A stretch of 64,000 bases of DNA from Verrucomicrobiota bacterium (GTDB lineage Bacteria; Verrucomicrobiota; Verrucomicrobiia; Chthoniobacterales; Chthoniobacteraceae). The notes beneath the pieces were generated by a model that was not told where the DNA came from, did not search any database, and worked only from the letters and a program-made list of their open reading frames with translations. The position numbers were made by a program, and so were the translations under genes. The stretch is taken from positions 1-64,000 of the forward strand of contig VFJQ01000047.1 in NCBI GenBank assembly GCA_009885995.1, read 5' to 3'. Within the stretch, counting starts at the first letter, position 1. The number at the start of each line of letters is the position of its first letter. This document shows, in pieces, positions 44,753 through 54,695 of this stretch.

Positions 44753-45495
44753 CGCCGCGCCAGCTCCTTCAAAAGACCAAGTGCCGTCTCCACGAGCTTC
44801 TCACCAGTGCCGGCCTCGCCTCGCGCGCTCACGACTTCGTAGTTGCCCTGCGGATAGGCGTCGCGGTTCGGCACGTAGCCGATGCTGCCGTTCGCCAACT
44901 CGGCGATGAACGTATGCTTGAACGGCGACGCGGCTTTGATGGTGAGGCCGAGTTCGACGAAGATCTCGCCGGGCAGCGAGACGATCGCGAGATCATCGCT
45001 GAACGCCACGACCTGCAACTCGGCTTCGAGCGGCACGTCCTGCTTCGCGATCGTCTCGAGGATGCACACCGCTTCCGCCATCGGCACGGTGCCGAGGTTT
45101 TCGGTGAACATCCGATCCGCGATGTCCTTCGCCTTCGCGATCTCAGCCTCGCTGAACTTGCGCCGCTGAAGCGTGTGCGTCGCGGAGATCATCACGCGAT
45201 CACCCGGCAATCTGCACTGCTCGGTGATGAGCTTGCGCGCCGCGGCGACGAGCGGCCGCGTCGTGCCGGCGAGATCGAGCACCACGAACACCGCGCGGGC
45301 ACCGTCTTGCTCGACGACGATCGCCTTTGCGTAGATCGGATCGAGCACGCCATCGACTGCGCGGAACTTGTAGTAGCCGGCCATCGGCGTGCCATTCGCC
45401 GGCGTGATATCGACCTGCGCCGCGCCGACTTTGAACTCACCGGCGGATGCGGCGAGCGGAAGCAGGAAGGCGATGAGGCGGGAGAGGAGCTTCAT
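44749..45495 (-). CDS. Ceramidase-like exported protein, apparently shortened internally
   Basis: A 248-residue protein with signal peptide MKLLSRLIAFLLPLAASAG. FKVGAAQVDITPANGTPMAGYY and the ISATHT segment are hallmarks of the neutral/alkaline non-lysosomal ceramidase N-terminal domain. After THT, where a long catalytic stretch is normally found, the sequence jumps to LQRRKFSEAEIAKAKDIADR, and the remainder matches the later part (IVSLPGEIFVELGLTIK, IGYVPNRDAYPQGNYEV). I infer an in-frame deletion; hydrolytic activity is doubtful. It is coupled by four bases to the sulfatase gene downstream. Confidence 0.75.
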   Translation of the reverse strand: MKLLSRLIAFLLPLAASAGEFKVGAAQVDITPANGTPMAGYYKFRAVDGVLDPIYAKAIVVEQDGARAVFVVLDLAGTTRPLVAAARKLITEQCRLPGDRVMISATHTLQRRKFSEAEIAKAKDIADRMFTENLGTVPMAEAVCILETIAKQDVPLEAELQVVAFSDDLAIVSLPGEIFVELGLTIKAASPFKHTFIAELANGSIGYVPNRDAYPQGNYEVVSARGEAGTGEKLVETALGLLKELARR

Positions 45496-45533
45496 CCCGG
45501 CACGGTAGCGTTCAGCGCGGATGCGTGAACCGC

Positions 45534-47012
45534 CTAGGTGAGCAGTTCCCGGATCACGTGTCCCTCCACGTTCGTGAGCCGCCGTTGCACACCGTTGTGC
45601 TCGAAGGTGAGCTTCTCGTGATCGAGCCCGAGGAGGTGGAGGATCGTCGCGTTGAAGTCGTAGAGCGGGTGGATGTCCTCCACGGCTTTCTGGCCGAGTT
45701 CATCGGTCCTGCCGCAGCTCACGCCGGGCTTCACGCCCGCGCCGGTGAGCCAGCAGGTGAAGCCGTCGGGATTGTGGTCGCGGCCCTTCGCGCCCTTTTG
45801 GAAGAAGGGCATCCGCCCGAACTCGGTGCACCACACGACGAGCGTGTCCTGCAACAAACCGCGCTGCTTCAGATCGCGGATGAGCGCCGCAGCGGGCTGG
45901 TCGAGGATCGGCGCGTGGACGTCGTATTGCTCCTTGAGCGCGTTGTGTCCGTCCCAGTTGAGCTTCCCGCCGCTGGCGTAGGCACCGTTGAAAAGCTGCA
46001 CGAATCGCACGCCGCGCTCGATCAGCCGGCGCGCGAGGATGCAGTTCTTCGCGAACGCGGCCTTGTCGGCGTTCTGCGTGTCGTCCGCGCCATACATTTT
46101 CAAAATGTGCGCTGGCTCCGTGCTGAGGTCCGCGATCTCCGGCACGCTGAGCTGCATCCGCGCGGCGAGTTCGTAGCTCGCGATGCGGGCGGCGAGTTTG
46201 CCGTCGCCGGGATGCTGTTCGAGATGCCGCGCGTTCATCTTCTGCAGAAGCGTGCGTGCGGCTTGATCCGCGTCCGCCGAAACACCCGGCGCAGCGAGGT
46301 GCCGCACAGGATCCTTCGAGCTCATCGTCGTGCCTTGAAATGCGGCGGGCAGGAATCCTGGGCCCCAGTTGTTCGAGCCATTTTGCGGCACGCCGCGCGG
46401 ATCGGGGATGGCGACATAGGCGGGCAGATTCTGGTTCTCGCTGCCGAGCGCATACGTCACCCACGAGCCGAGGCTCGGGAAGCCATCGAGCACGAAACCG
46501 GTCGAGAGGAAATTCTCCGCCGGGCCGTGCGTGTTCGACTTGCTCGTGAGCGAGTGGACGAACGCGATGTCGTCCGTCAGCTCCGCGAGATGCGGGATCA
46601 TGTCGCTCACCCACTTCCCCGTCTGCCCGCGCCGGCGGAACTCATATTGCGGCCGCGCGAGATTTCCCGCCGGGCCCTGGAACGTCACCGCCGGTCCGCC
46701 CGGCAGCGGCTTGTCGTCCCACTTGATCAGCTCCGGCTTGTAATCCCACGTCTCGAGCTGGCTCACCGCGCCCGCGCAGAAAATGACGACGACATTCTTC
46801 GCCTTCGCCGGGAAGTGCGACGGCCTCGGTGCATAGGGCCGCGCGGGGTGAATGATCGGCGCCGCGAGGAGGCCGTCGAGCCCGAGCAGATTCGCCAACG
46901 CGATCGATCCGAGTGCCGTGGCGCTGCTGGAAAGAAACTGCCGCCGGTCGAGCAGCGTGCGTCCGGCGGTGGAGAGGTGTTCGGGGTTGGTGATCATGCG
47001 ATGGCGGTTCAC
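45534..47012 (-). CDS. DUF1501 protein (sulfatase-fold, Tat-exported), orphan
   Basis: A 492-residue DUF1501 protein. [20 protein letters not shown] is a twin-arginine signal; [34 protein letters not shown] and [18 protein letters not shown] mark the conserved core. Unlike the copies at 17-23 kb, no PSD1 gene lies directly upstream on the same strand; the 47013-47250 gap contains only spurious frames. A partner may be supplied by the PSD1 genes elsewhere in the window. Confidence 0.9.
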   Translation of the reverse strand: MNRHRMITNPEHLSTAGRTLLDRRQFLSSSATALGSIALANLLGLDGLLAAPIIHPARPYAPRPSHFPAKAKNVVVIFCAGAVSQLETWDYKPELIKWDDKPLPGGPAVTFQGPAGNLARPQYEFRRRGQTGKWVSDMIPHLAELTDDIAFVHSLTSKSNTHGPAENFLSTGFVLDGFPSLGSWVTYALGSENQNLPAYVAIPDPRGVPQNGSNNWGPGFLPAAFQGTTMSSKDPVRHLAAPGVSADADQAARTLLQKMNARHLEQHPGDGKLAARIASYELAARMQLSVPEIADLSTEPAHILKMYGADDTQNADKAAFAKNCILARRLIERGVRFVQLFNGAYASGGKLNWDGHNALKEQYDVHAPILDQPAAALIRDLKQRGLLQDTLVVWCTEFGRMPFFQKGAKGRDHNPDGFTCWLTGAGVKPGVSCGRTDELGQKAVEDIHPLYDFNATILHLLGLDHEKLTFEHNGVQRRLTNVEGHVIRELLT

Positions 47013-47250
47013 TTGATACTCTCCGGAATGCCTGCCGGATTAACGCCCTTTTTCACTCGGAGTCCGAGCGACGACGAAGTTGGTCTGCGCAGGTGCCAGG
47101 CAAACGCGTCGCGTGGGACTGGCGGAAGGCTTCCTGCGCAGGCGACGTTCCGCTTTTCAAGTGCCCGCAATGAGATAGATCGGGAGCTGCCGTCTGGTCG
47201 CTTCGACCAGAACTCGTGCTTCCCCTTAGCCAAACAAGACCGTTGCCCTC

Positions 47251-50200
47251 GTGTCTCCATTGAACCGATCTCATTTCCCGCGCTGGATCGTAGCGATCCT
47301 GCTTGGTTCCGCCGCTGGTTTGATCTGGTGGGCGTCGCCGCGATCGGCGACGCCTCCGCCAGTTCCGACTGTGGCTGCGGTGCCGGTGCGTGCGGCGTTG
47401 GAGCTTGCACCGATTGCCGTGCGGCCTTCGGCGAAGGCGGTGGCGGCTGCGATCCCGGATCAGGGCCGGGCGCGACCGTTGTCGGCGGATGTGGCGCTGC
47501 CGATGCGCCAGGACCTGCGCTGGCAGACGCCGATGCCGGAGACGGTGTTTGCGGGGTTTCGCGATTGGACCACGCGTTTTGCCAAGGCCGGGACGGCGGC
47601 GGAGAAGACGGCGCTGATCGGCGCGGGGCTCGCGCTGGTCGAGGAGCGGCGCAATCAGATGGCGGATTTGATCGATCAAAATCCGCGCCGCGCGCTGGAG
47701 CTGGCGGTGCCGGTGGCGGTGCGGCGGGAATTGCCCGCGGACATCGTCGCGCAGCTCGAGGAGCCGGTGGCGGGTCGCGGCGACCTGTGGGTGGTGGCCG
47801 CGGTGCCTGCTCCCGGCAAGGCGCTGCGGGTGCGGCCGGTGGAGCGCACGGTGACGATGAAGGACGGGCGCGAGTTTGCGGCGTTCACGTTTGGCCAGCG
47901 CGACGCGGTGCCGACGCGGGAGAACATCGCGGTGCAAGGGATCGCGCTCGACGGCAAGCTGGCGCTCACCGAATTGCCGGGGCGCATCATGGAGCCAGTG
48001 GAAGTCGCGGACCTGCGCGCGGCGGGCGCGGCGCCGGTGTGTCCGACTTCGGGCCTCGTCACGAGCACCACGGGCGATGAAGTCGTGGTGGATTGGGATG
48101 GCGCGGACCACACGTTTTTCTGCGGCCCGAAGCATGCGCTCGATCAACTCGCCGCCGCGGCAGGCGAGGAGGCGATGCTCGGGAGCGCGAGCGGCGGCGG
48201 GCCGGTCGCGCAGAGCGCGAACACGGAAGGCACGAAAAAGCTGCTCATCATCCGCGTGGATTTCCCGGATGCGCCCGGCCAGGTGGTGAGCGATGCGACG
48301 CTGACGACGCTGATCGGCAACATGCTCACGCACTGGACGGAGATGTCGTATGGCAAAATGACGTGGACTGCACTCGGCGCGGGCTCGGATTTCACGCCGA
48401 CGCTGCGGCTGCCGCTGGGTCATGCGAGCTACACGGGCTTTTCCACGATGCTCGCGGCGGCGCGCACTGCGGCGACGGCGGCGGGTTACAATTACACGAA
48501 CTACACGCACGAGGTCGTCGTCACGGGCGACAAGCCGGACGTGAGCTTCGGCGGCATCGCCTACGTCGGCGCGCGTGGCGCGTGGCTGGCAAATTCGCAG
48601 TGGAACCTCGGCGTGTGCAGCCACGAGGTCGGGCACAATTTTGGGCTTAACCACGCGGGCTTTTGGGACACCGACGATGGCACGACGATCGGCAGCGGCT
48701 CGGCGGTGGAGTATGGGAATCCGTTCGATCAGATGGGCGGCGCGAGCAGCTCGATGGATGCTCACTTCGGCGCGCGGCAGAAGAATTTCCTCGACTGGCT
48801 CGTGGACGCGGACGTGGTGAAGATCACGACCGACGGCACGACGACCACGCGCATCCGCGCGTTCGATCGCAGCGCGGCGGCAGGCGACAAGGCGATCGCG
48901 GTGGATCGCGCCGGCACGAGCAACGATTACTGGATCGACTACCGGCAGGACTACGCCGACACGAACCTATGGATGCGCGACGGCGTGCTGCTGAACTGGG
49001 GCGACGTGACGATCAGTAACATGAAGCCGCTGCTGCTCGACTGGACGCCGGGCACGAGCAGCAAGGACGATTGCCCGGTGATGATCGGCCGAACTTTTTC
49101 GGACCCCGCGGCGGGCATCCATATCACGCCCGTGCTGCGCGGCACGGACCTCGATGGCACGACTTGGATTGATGTGACGGTAAATCGCGGTGCCTTCGCC
49201 GGAAATCAAAAGCCCTCCGTCATGTTGACGGCGTCGAACTTAAACCCCGCGGTCAATGGCAGCGTGACCTTCACCGCGGCTGCGACCGACCCGAACGGCG
49301 ACGCGCTCGCATATTTCTGGGACTGGGGCGACACGACATTCACGGCAAACAACAGCACGACCGCTGCGAAGAGCTGGAGCAGTTCGGGCACGAAGACGGT
49401 GCGCTGCTACGTGACGGACATGAAGGGCATGACCACGACCGGCCAACTGCTCGTGCAGGTCGGGACGAGCAGCACGTTCTTCATCCAGGGTGTGGTGAGC
49501 ACGACGGCCGGAGCGTTCGTGGAAAACGTGGTCGTCCGCGTGGATGCCACGCACAGCGACACCACAGACAGCGAGGGCTACTACGCGATCACCGGGCTCG
49601 CTGCCGGCAGCTACACGATGACGGCGACGAAGACCGGTCTCTCGATCCAGCCGGACGCCGCGTTTTTCACGAACCCCGCGGTCGTCGGGCCGAGCCGGCA
49701 GAACTATAATTTCACCGCGCCACCGGGCTCGCCGTATTTTGGGACGATGAAGGCGGGCCTGCTCGATCAAGGCTCGAACACCGGCGCGGTGATCGTGCCG
49801 GTGAGCGACGCGGACACGCCGATCACCAACATCACGCTCACCGGCACGTCGTCGAACACCGCGGTCATTCCCGATGCGAGCATCACCTTCGCGCCCGTCG
49901 GCACGACGGTGCGCACCGTCACTGCGGCGGCTGCGAGCAACGTGAGCGGGCCGGTGAATATCACCATCACCGCAACCGATCCCGAGGGCGGGACGAACAG
50001 CTACGTGTGGCCGGTGACAGTGAATGCGAAGCCCGTGCTCGCCGTGACCACGCAGACCACGCCGGAGAACACGCCGATCGATATCGATCTGCGCGCGTTC
50101 GTGACGGACGACCTGACCGTCGATGACCAGATCGGCTTCGAGTTGCTGCGCGCGCGCGACGGCACCGTGGCGCTGCTGCCCGACGGCCACACCGCGCGCT

Positions 50201-53200
50201 TCACCCCGGCGCCGAACTACAACGGCGCCGCGTCGTTCCGCATGACCACGCGCGATCTCTCGCTCGGCACGCGCGTGCTCTTTCTCTACGACTTCGAGCC
50301 GCCGGATGTCGCGACCGACGCGAAGAGCACCGACCAGTCGAACTTCAACCGCGTCGGCACGCTCGAGGTCGCGGGCGTCGGCGGCGAATATTCCTACACC
50401 GCGGATGTGCCACCCGGCGTCGGGCCGTGGGGCACGCAATCGCTCAGCCTCAGCGAGGCCGGCACCGGCGGCGCGCGCCTTCGCCGCACGCTCGCTTCCA
50501 CCGACCTGGATTACAACGACGCCGACTGGTCCTTCTCCACGTGGGTGAAGCGCTCGACGCGCGACACCGACGATTTCATCTTCCATCTCGGCACCGGCGA
50601 TGGGCATGGCACGGAGGCGGAACTGGAACTTTTTTTCCCGGCGGCGAGCGACACGCTGCGTTTGCAGAAGTGGGGTTCGGGCGGGCTCGAAGCGGAAATC
50701 GCCGGCCCAAATCTGCTCATCGGCGAGTGGCATCACATCACACTCACCTACGATCGCACCGGCACGGACGTCGGCACGTTCGCGCTCTACGTGGATGGCT
50801 TCGCCGCGGGCACCGTGGCCTCGGTGGCGATGGACGTGAGCCAGTCCGCGACGCTGGTGGCCGGCGGACATCAAAGCACGGCGGCGAACTTCGATCGCTA
50901 CTTCGATGGCAAACTGGAAGACGTGCTTTTTCAAAGCGGGATCAACGGCCGCCCGGAGATCTGGGGCCTCGCGCACTTCGGCGCGCGGCATTACAACGGG
51001 CTGAACGCGACCGCGACCGTCAACGTGACTGTCACCGGCGCGAACCAGGCACCGGCGAGCACGAGCATCTCCGACGTGATCATGCCGGTCAGCACCGTCA
51101 CCGCGCCCATCGCGTTTGTTTTGTCGGATGCGGAAACGGAAGCGCGGAATCTCACGGTCAGCGCGGCGTCGTCGAACACGGCGCTGCTGCCCGTGTCCGG
51201 CATCGCCGTCAGCGCCGCGCCCGTGTGGACGAGCGGCGACATCGGCGGGGTCGGCGCGGCGGGCTCGCTGACGGAAGACCACGGCACTTTCATCGTCGGC
51301 GGTGCCGGCGCGGACATCGGGCCGGCCGGCGGCGATGAGTTCCGCTTTGTGCGGCAGGATTTTACCGGCGCCGGCGAAATCATCGCGCGCATCGCGAGCA
51401 TGGATTTCAGCAACGTCGATTCGAAGGCCGGCGTGATGATGCGCGAGTCCACGACGGTCACTTCGCCCTACGCATTCGCCTTCGTGACCGCGGGCAACGG
51501 CGTGACCTTCCACTATCGCGCGACCGAATCGACCGCCGCTGTGGTCAAGGCCACGATCAACAACGTGGCCGCGCCGTGCTGGGTGCGACTCGTGCGCGCG
51601 GGAAATAGCTTCACCGCATTCCATGCGACCGACACGAACGGCGTCGCGGGTGCGTGGCAGCCCATCGGCACCGCGCAGTCGATCACCTTCGCCGCCGGGC
51701 CGAATGCCGTCGGCCTCGCGGTCGGGAGCAAGGTCGATGCTACGGTTTGCACCTCGGTCATCGATCACCTCGGCGGCACGATTGATCTCGGCGGCGAGCG
51801 CACGGTCACGCTCACTCCGACGGCGGGAGTCTCCGGCTCGGCGAACGTGACGCTCAACGTCGGCGATGTTTCGACGACGACTCCGCGCGTCTTCAACGTC
51901 ATCGCCGATGGCGCGCCGCCGAGCACGACGGTGTGGAATGCGACCACCGCCGGTAGTCTGCTTTGGAGCGCCGGCACGAATTGGAGCGGCGGCACTCCAC
52001 CGCCGAGCAGCCGCTTTTCCACCGTCGAATTTTTCACCGGTCAGACCTTCGCCGCCGGCAACATCGTTTCCGACAACGACACCGCCATCGGTCACGCGAT
52101 GAACGTGCTCACGCTCGGCGGGACTGGTCCGGCCAGCGGCACGGCCGCGATCACCATCGGCGGCAACTCGCTCATCTTCCGGCAGGAAGCGGTGCTCGCT
52201 CCCGTGGTGAACCTGAGCGCGACCAACGGCACCGGCTTGACCTACGATGTCAGCGCGCCGGTCACGCTCGAGACCAGCACCACTTTCCAGGGCGGCGGAT
52301 CGGCCACGTTCATCTTCAGCGGCGATATCAACGGCGCGGGCGGTCTCACGAAGTTGAACGGCAGCAAATTGATTCTGACCGGCACCAACAGCTACGCCGG
52401 CATCACCACGATCACCGGCGGCACTTTGCAAATCGGCAACGACGGCGCGACCGGCACGCTGCCCGCGGGCGCCGTGATTAACAACGCCACGCTGCGCTTC
52501 GACCGCATGGGCACGCTGCTCGTGCCCAATGACATCAGCGGCACCGGCAGCCTCACGATCCACTGCCCGATCAGCGCCGGCACCGTGGTGCTCAGCGGCG
52601 CGAACAGCTTCACTGGCGGCGTCACCATCACTTCCGGCGCACTGCTCATCACAAATGGCTCCGCGCTCGGCACCGGCACCAAGACGATCACGTTGAACAG
52701 CGGCACTGCGGGAAACCCGCACCTCCGCCTCGACGGCAGCGGCGGTGCCATCGACCTGCCCGACACCATCAAGTTCACCACCAGCAACACGAACGGCGCG
52801 ATCATCAACGAAGCGGGTAACAACATCCTGCGCGGCGACTTCACCCTCACGAGCGGCGGCGGCGACACGCGGATCATCGTCAATGCCGCCACGCTCACGC
52901 TCGAGGGAAACATCGCGCCCAACACCACCGGACGCGCGCTGGTGCTCGCGGGCACAGGCGCGGGATCAAGCACCGGCATCATCAGCAATGGCACGGTCAC
53001 GCAACTCCTCGCCGTGACCAAGAGCGACGCCGGCACGTGGACCGTCTCGGGTGCGAATACCTACTCCGGCACGACGACCGTCAGCCTCGGCACGCTCAAG
53101 CTCGGTCACCCGACCGCGTTGGGAAATGGCACTGGTGGCACCACCGTTGCGGCGGGGGGCACACTCGATCTTAACGGGCAAACGGGCGTCAATGAAGTCA

Positions 53201-54690
53201 TCACGCTCAACGGCACGGGCGTCGGTGGCAACGGCGCGCTCGTGAACCAGAGCGGCACGCCCGCGAACGTCGCTAGCGGAGTCGCATCGCTCACCGTGAC
53301 GACGGGCGGCACGCACAGCGCCGTCCCCGCGGTCACCATCAGCGGCACCGGTTCGGGCGCGACGGTCACGGCCACGCTCGGTGTTTCTGCGGCGAGTTTC
53401 AGCATCGATGGTGGCGCTACGGTTTATTCCGCCGCGCCCACCGTCACGATCAGCGGCGGCGGCGGCACGGGCGCGACGGCCACCGCCGTGCTCACCAGCG
53501 GCGTCGTCAGCGGGATCACCATCACGAACGCAGGCACCGGCTTCACCACCGCGCCGACGATCGCTTTCTCCGCCGGCACGATCACCACCGCGGGCACGAA
53601 CCCGACCGGCACTGGCAACGCGACCAACTTCGCCGTGAGCGGAATCACTGTCACGAATCCCGGCAGCGGTTACACCGGCGCGCCGACGGTTTCGTTCAGC
53701 ACCGGCAGCGGCACCGCGGCGACCGCGAATCTTTCCGCCGTTATCCTGGCCGCGAATACCAGCATCGGCGGCAGCGGCGCCATCACGCTCGATGCGTCGC
53801 TGTCCGGCGCGTTCACGCTCACGAAGATCGGCGGTGGCACGTTGCGTGGCAGCGGCAGCGTCGTGGGCAACCTCACCATCAACGGCGGCACGCACGCACC
53901 CGGCAGTTCACCCGGCATCATGTCCACCAGCGGCAACTACACGCTCGCCGCCGCCGCCACATTGCAGATCGAAATCAACGGCACCGCGCCCGGCACGCAA
54001 CACGATCAAGTTCGAGCACAGGGCGCGTCGAGCACCGTCACGCTCGCCGGCGCGCTTGATCTCATCGCCGTGCCCGCTCTCGCTGCCGGCAGCACGTTCA
54101 CCATCATCGACAACGCCGCCGCCGCCGCCGTGAGCGGCGCCTTCGCGGGTCTGCCGCAGAGCGCCGAGTTCTACGAAGACGCGCAGTGGTGGCGCATCAG
54201 CTACATCGGCGGCACGGGCAACGACGTGGTCCTCACGCGCATCACGCCCACACCGATGCAGAACTGGCAGGCGGCGAACTTCGGCACGAACACCAACGAC
54301 CCCTCGTTCGCGGGCGCCATGGTGGACGTGGAGCGCGATGGTCTCGTGAACCTGCTCGAATACGCGCTCGGCGGTGATCCAAACGGCGCCTCACAAAACG
54401 CGCTCCCGAAAAGCATCGTCGCCGCCGGCAAGCTCGCGCTCACCTTCTCGCGCACCGTCGCCAACACCGACCTCACCATGACGGTGCAAGGCTGCGATTC
54501 GCTTAGCGGCCCGTGGACCGATCTCGCTCAAAGCACCGCCGGCGCCGCCTTCACCGCGCTCGTCGGTGGCGTCACCCTCACCGAGACCGGCAGCGGCGCG
54601 ACGCGCAACGTGGAAGTCCGCGACCTCTACCTCCTCACCGACCCCGCGCACCCGCGCCGCTTCCTCCGCCTCGAAGTCACTGGGCCCTGA
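47251..54690 (+). CDS. Giant secreted metzincin-like (M11-type) protease with PKD, LamG and beta-strand repeat regions
   Basis: A 2479-residue protein from GTG; RWIVAILLGSAAGLIWW is the signal segment. A protease domain spans about residues 325-640 with HEVGHNFGLNH from H458, the metzincin HExxHxxGxxH pattern, and a probable Met-turn in VEYGNPFDQMG, resembling gametolysin (M11). Then: PKD-like (~650-735), carboxypeptidase-regulatory-like (~743-810), cadherin-like segments, a LamG-like region (~1007-1250), autotransporter-associated beta-strand repeats (~1690-1975, e.g. LILTGTNSYAGITTITGGTL), GSGYTGAP-type repeats, and a Verrucomicrobia-type C-terminal tail with NLLEYALGGDP. It is a surface or secreted protease with long adhesive stalk. 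It is convergent with the PSD1 gene, five bases apart. Confidence 0.88.
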   Translation: MSPLNRSHFPRWIVAILLGSAAGLIWWASPRSATPPPVPTVAAVPVRAALELAPIAVRPSAKAVAAAIPDQGRARPLSADVALPMRQDLRWQTPMPETVFAGFRDWTTRFAKAGTAAEKTALIGAGLALVEERRNQMADLIDQNPRRALELAVPVAVRRELPADIVAQLEEPVAGRGDLWVVAAVPAPGKALRVRPVERTVTMKDGREFAAFTFGQRDAVPTRENIAVQGIALDGKLALTELPGRIMEPVEVADLRAAGAAPVCPTSGLVTSTTGDEVVVDWDGADHTFFCGPKHALDQLAAAAGEEAMLGSASGGGPVAQSANTEGTKKLLIIRVDFPDAPGQVVSDATLTTLIGNMLTHWTEMSYGKMTWTALGAGSDFTPTLRLPLGHASYTGFSTMLAAARTAATAAGYNYTNYTHEVVVTGDKPDVSFGGIAYVGARGAWLANSQWNLGVCSHEVGHNFGLNHAGFWDTDDGTTIGSGSAVEYGNPFDQMGGASSSMDAHFGARQKNFLDWLVDADVVKITTDGTTTTRIRAFDRSAAAGDKAIAVDRAGTSNDYWIDYRQDYADTNLWMRDGVLLNWGDVTISNMKPLLLDWTPGTSSKDDCPVMIGRTFSDPAAGIHITPVLRGTDLDGTTWIDVTVNRGAFAGNQKPSVMLTASNLNPAVNGSVTFTAAATDPNGDALAYFWDWGDTTFTANNSTTAAKSWSSSGTKTVRCYVTDMKGMTTTGQLLVQVGTSSTFFIQGVVSTTAGAFVENVVVRVDATHSDTTDSEGYYAITGLAAGSYTMTATKTGLSIQPDAAFFTNPAVVGPSRQNYNFTAPPGSPYFGTMKAGLLDQGSNTGAVIVPVSDADTPITNITLTGTSSNTAVIPDASITFAPVGTTVRTVTAAAASNVSGPVNITITATDPEGGTNSYVWPVTVNAKPVLAVTTQTTPENTPIDIDLRAFVTDDLTVDDQIGFELLRARDGTVALLPDGHTARFTPAPNYNGAASFRMTTRDLSLGTRVLFLYDFEPPDVATDAKSTDQSNFNRVGTLEVAGVGGEYSYTADVPPGVGPWGTQSLSLSEAGTGGARLRRTLASTDLDYNDADWSFSTWVKRSTRDTDDFIFHLGTGDGHGTEAELELFFPAASDTLRLQKWGSGGLEAEIAGPNLLIGEWHHITLTYDRTGTDVGTFALYVDGFAAGTVASVAMDVSQSATLVAGGHQSTAANFDRYFDGKLEDVLFQSGINGRPEIWGLAHFGARHYNGLNATATVNVTVTGANQAPASTSISDVIMPVSTVTAPIAFVLSDAETEARNLTVSAASSNTALLPVSGIAVSAAPVWTSGDIGGVGAAGSLTEDHGTFIVGGAGADIGPAGGDEFRFVRQDFTGAGEIIARIASMDFSNVDSKAGVMMRESTTVTSPYAFAFVTAGNGVTFHYRATESTAAVVKATINNVAAPCWVRLVRAGNSFTAFHATDTNGVAGAWQPIGTAQSITFAAGPNAVGLAVGSKVDATVCTSVIDHLGGTIDLGGERTVTLTPTAGVSGSANVTLNVGDVSTTTPRVFNVIADGAPPSTTVWNATTAGSLLWSAGTNWSGGTPPPSSRFSTVEFFTGQTFAAGNIVSDNDTAIGHAMNVLTLGGTGPASGTAAITIGGNSLIFRQEAVLAPVVNLSATNGTGLTYDVSAPVTLETSTTFQGGGSATFIFSGDINGAGGLTKLNGSKLILTGTNSYAGITTITGGTLQIGNDGATGTLPAGAVINNATLRFDRMGTLLVPNDISGTGSLTIHCPISAGTVVLSGANSFTGGVTITSGALLITNGSALGTGTKTITLNSGTAGNPHLRLDGSGGAIDLPDTIKFTTSNTNGAIINEAGNNILRGDFTLTSGGGDTRIIVNAATLTLEGNIAPNTTGRALVLAGTGAGSSTGIISNGTVTQLLAVTKSDAGTWTVSGANTYSGTTTVSLGTLKLGHPTALGNGTGGTTVAAGGTLDLNGQTGVNEVITLNGTGVGGNGALVNQSGTPANVASGVASLTVTTGGTHSAVPAVTISGTGSGATVTATLGVSAASFSIDGGATVYSAAPTVTISGGGGTGATATAVLTSGVVSGITITNAGTGFTTAPTIAFSAGTITTAGTNPTGTGNATNFAVSGITVTNPGSGYTGAPTVSFSTGSGTAATANLSAVILAANTSIGGSGAITLDASLSGAFTLTKIGGGTLRGSGSVVGNLTINGGTHAPGSSPGIMSTSGNYTLAAAATLQIEINGTAPGTQHDQVRAQGASSTVTLAGALDLIAVPALAAGSTFTIIDNAAAAAVSGAFAGLPQSAEFYEDAQWWRISYIGGTGNDVVLTRITPTPMQNWQAANFGTNTNDPSFAGAMVDVERDGLVNLLEYALGGDPNGASQNALPKSIVAAGKLALTFSRTVANTDLTMTVQGCDSLSGPWTDLAQSTAGAAFTALVGGVTLTETGSGATRNVEVRDLYLLTDPAHPRRFLRLEVTGP

Positions 54691-54695
54691 TCCTC

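Noticed and set aside
47009..47410. Minus-strand frame upstream of the orphan DUF1501 gene, considered as a PSD1 remnant
   Set aside because: Its translation shows no PSD1 or other recognisable features.
49240..52722. 1160-codon minus-strand open frame inside the giant protease gene
   Set aside because: High GC makes long antisense frames; its translation is Arg/Ala/Gly-rich without domains, and the plus strand has recognisable repeats.
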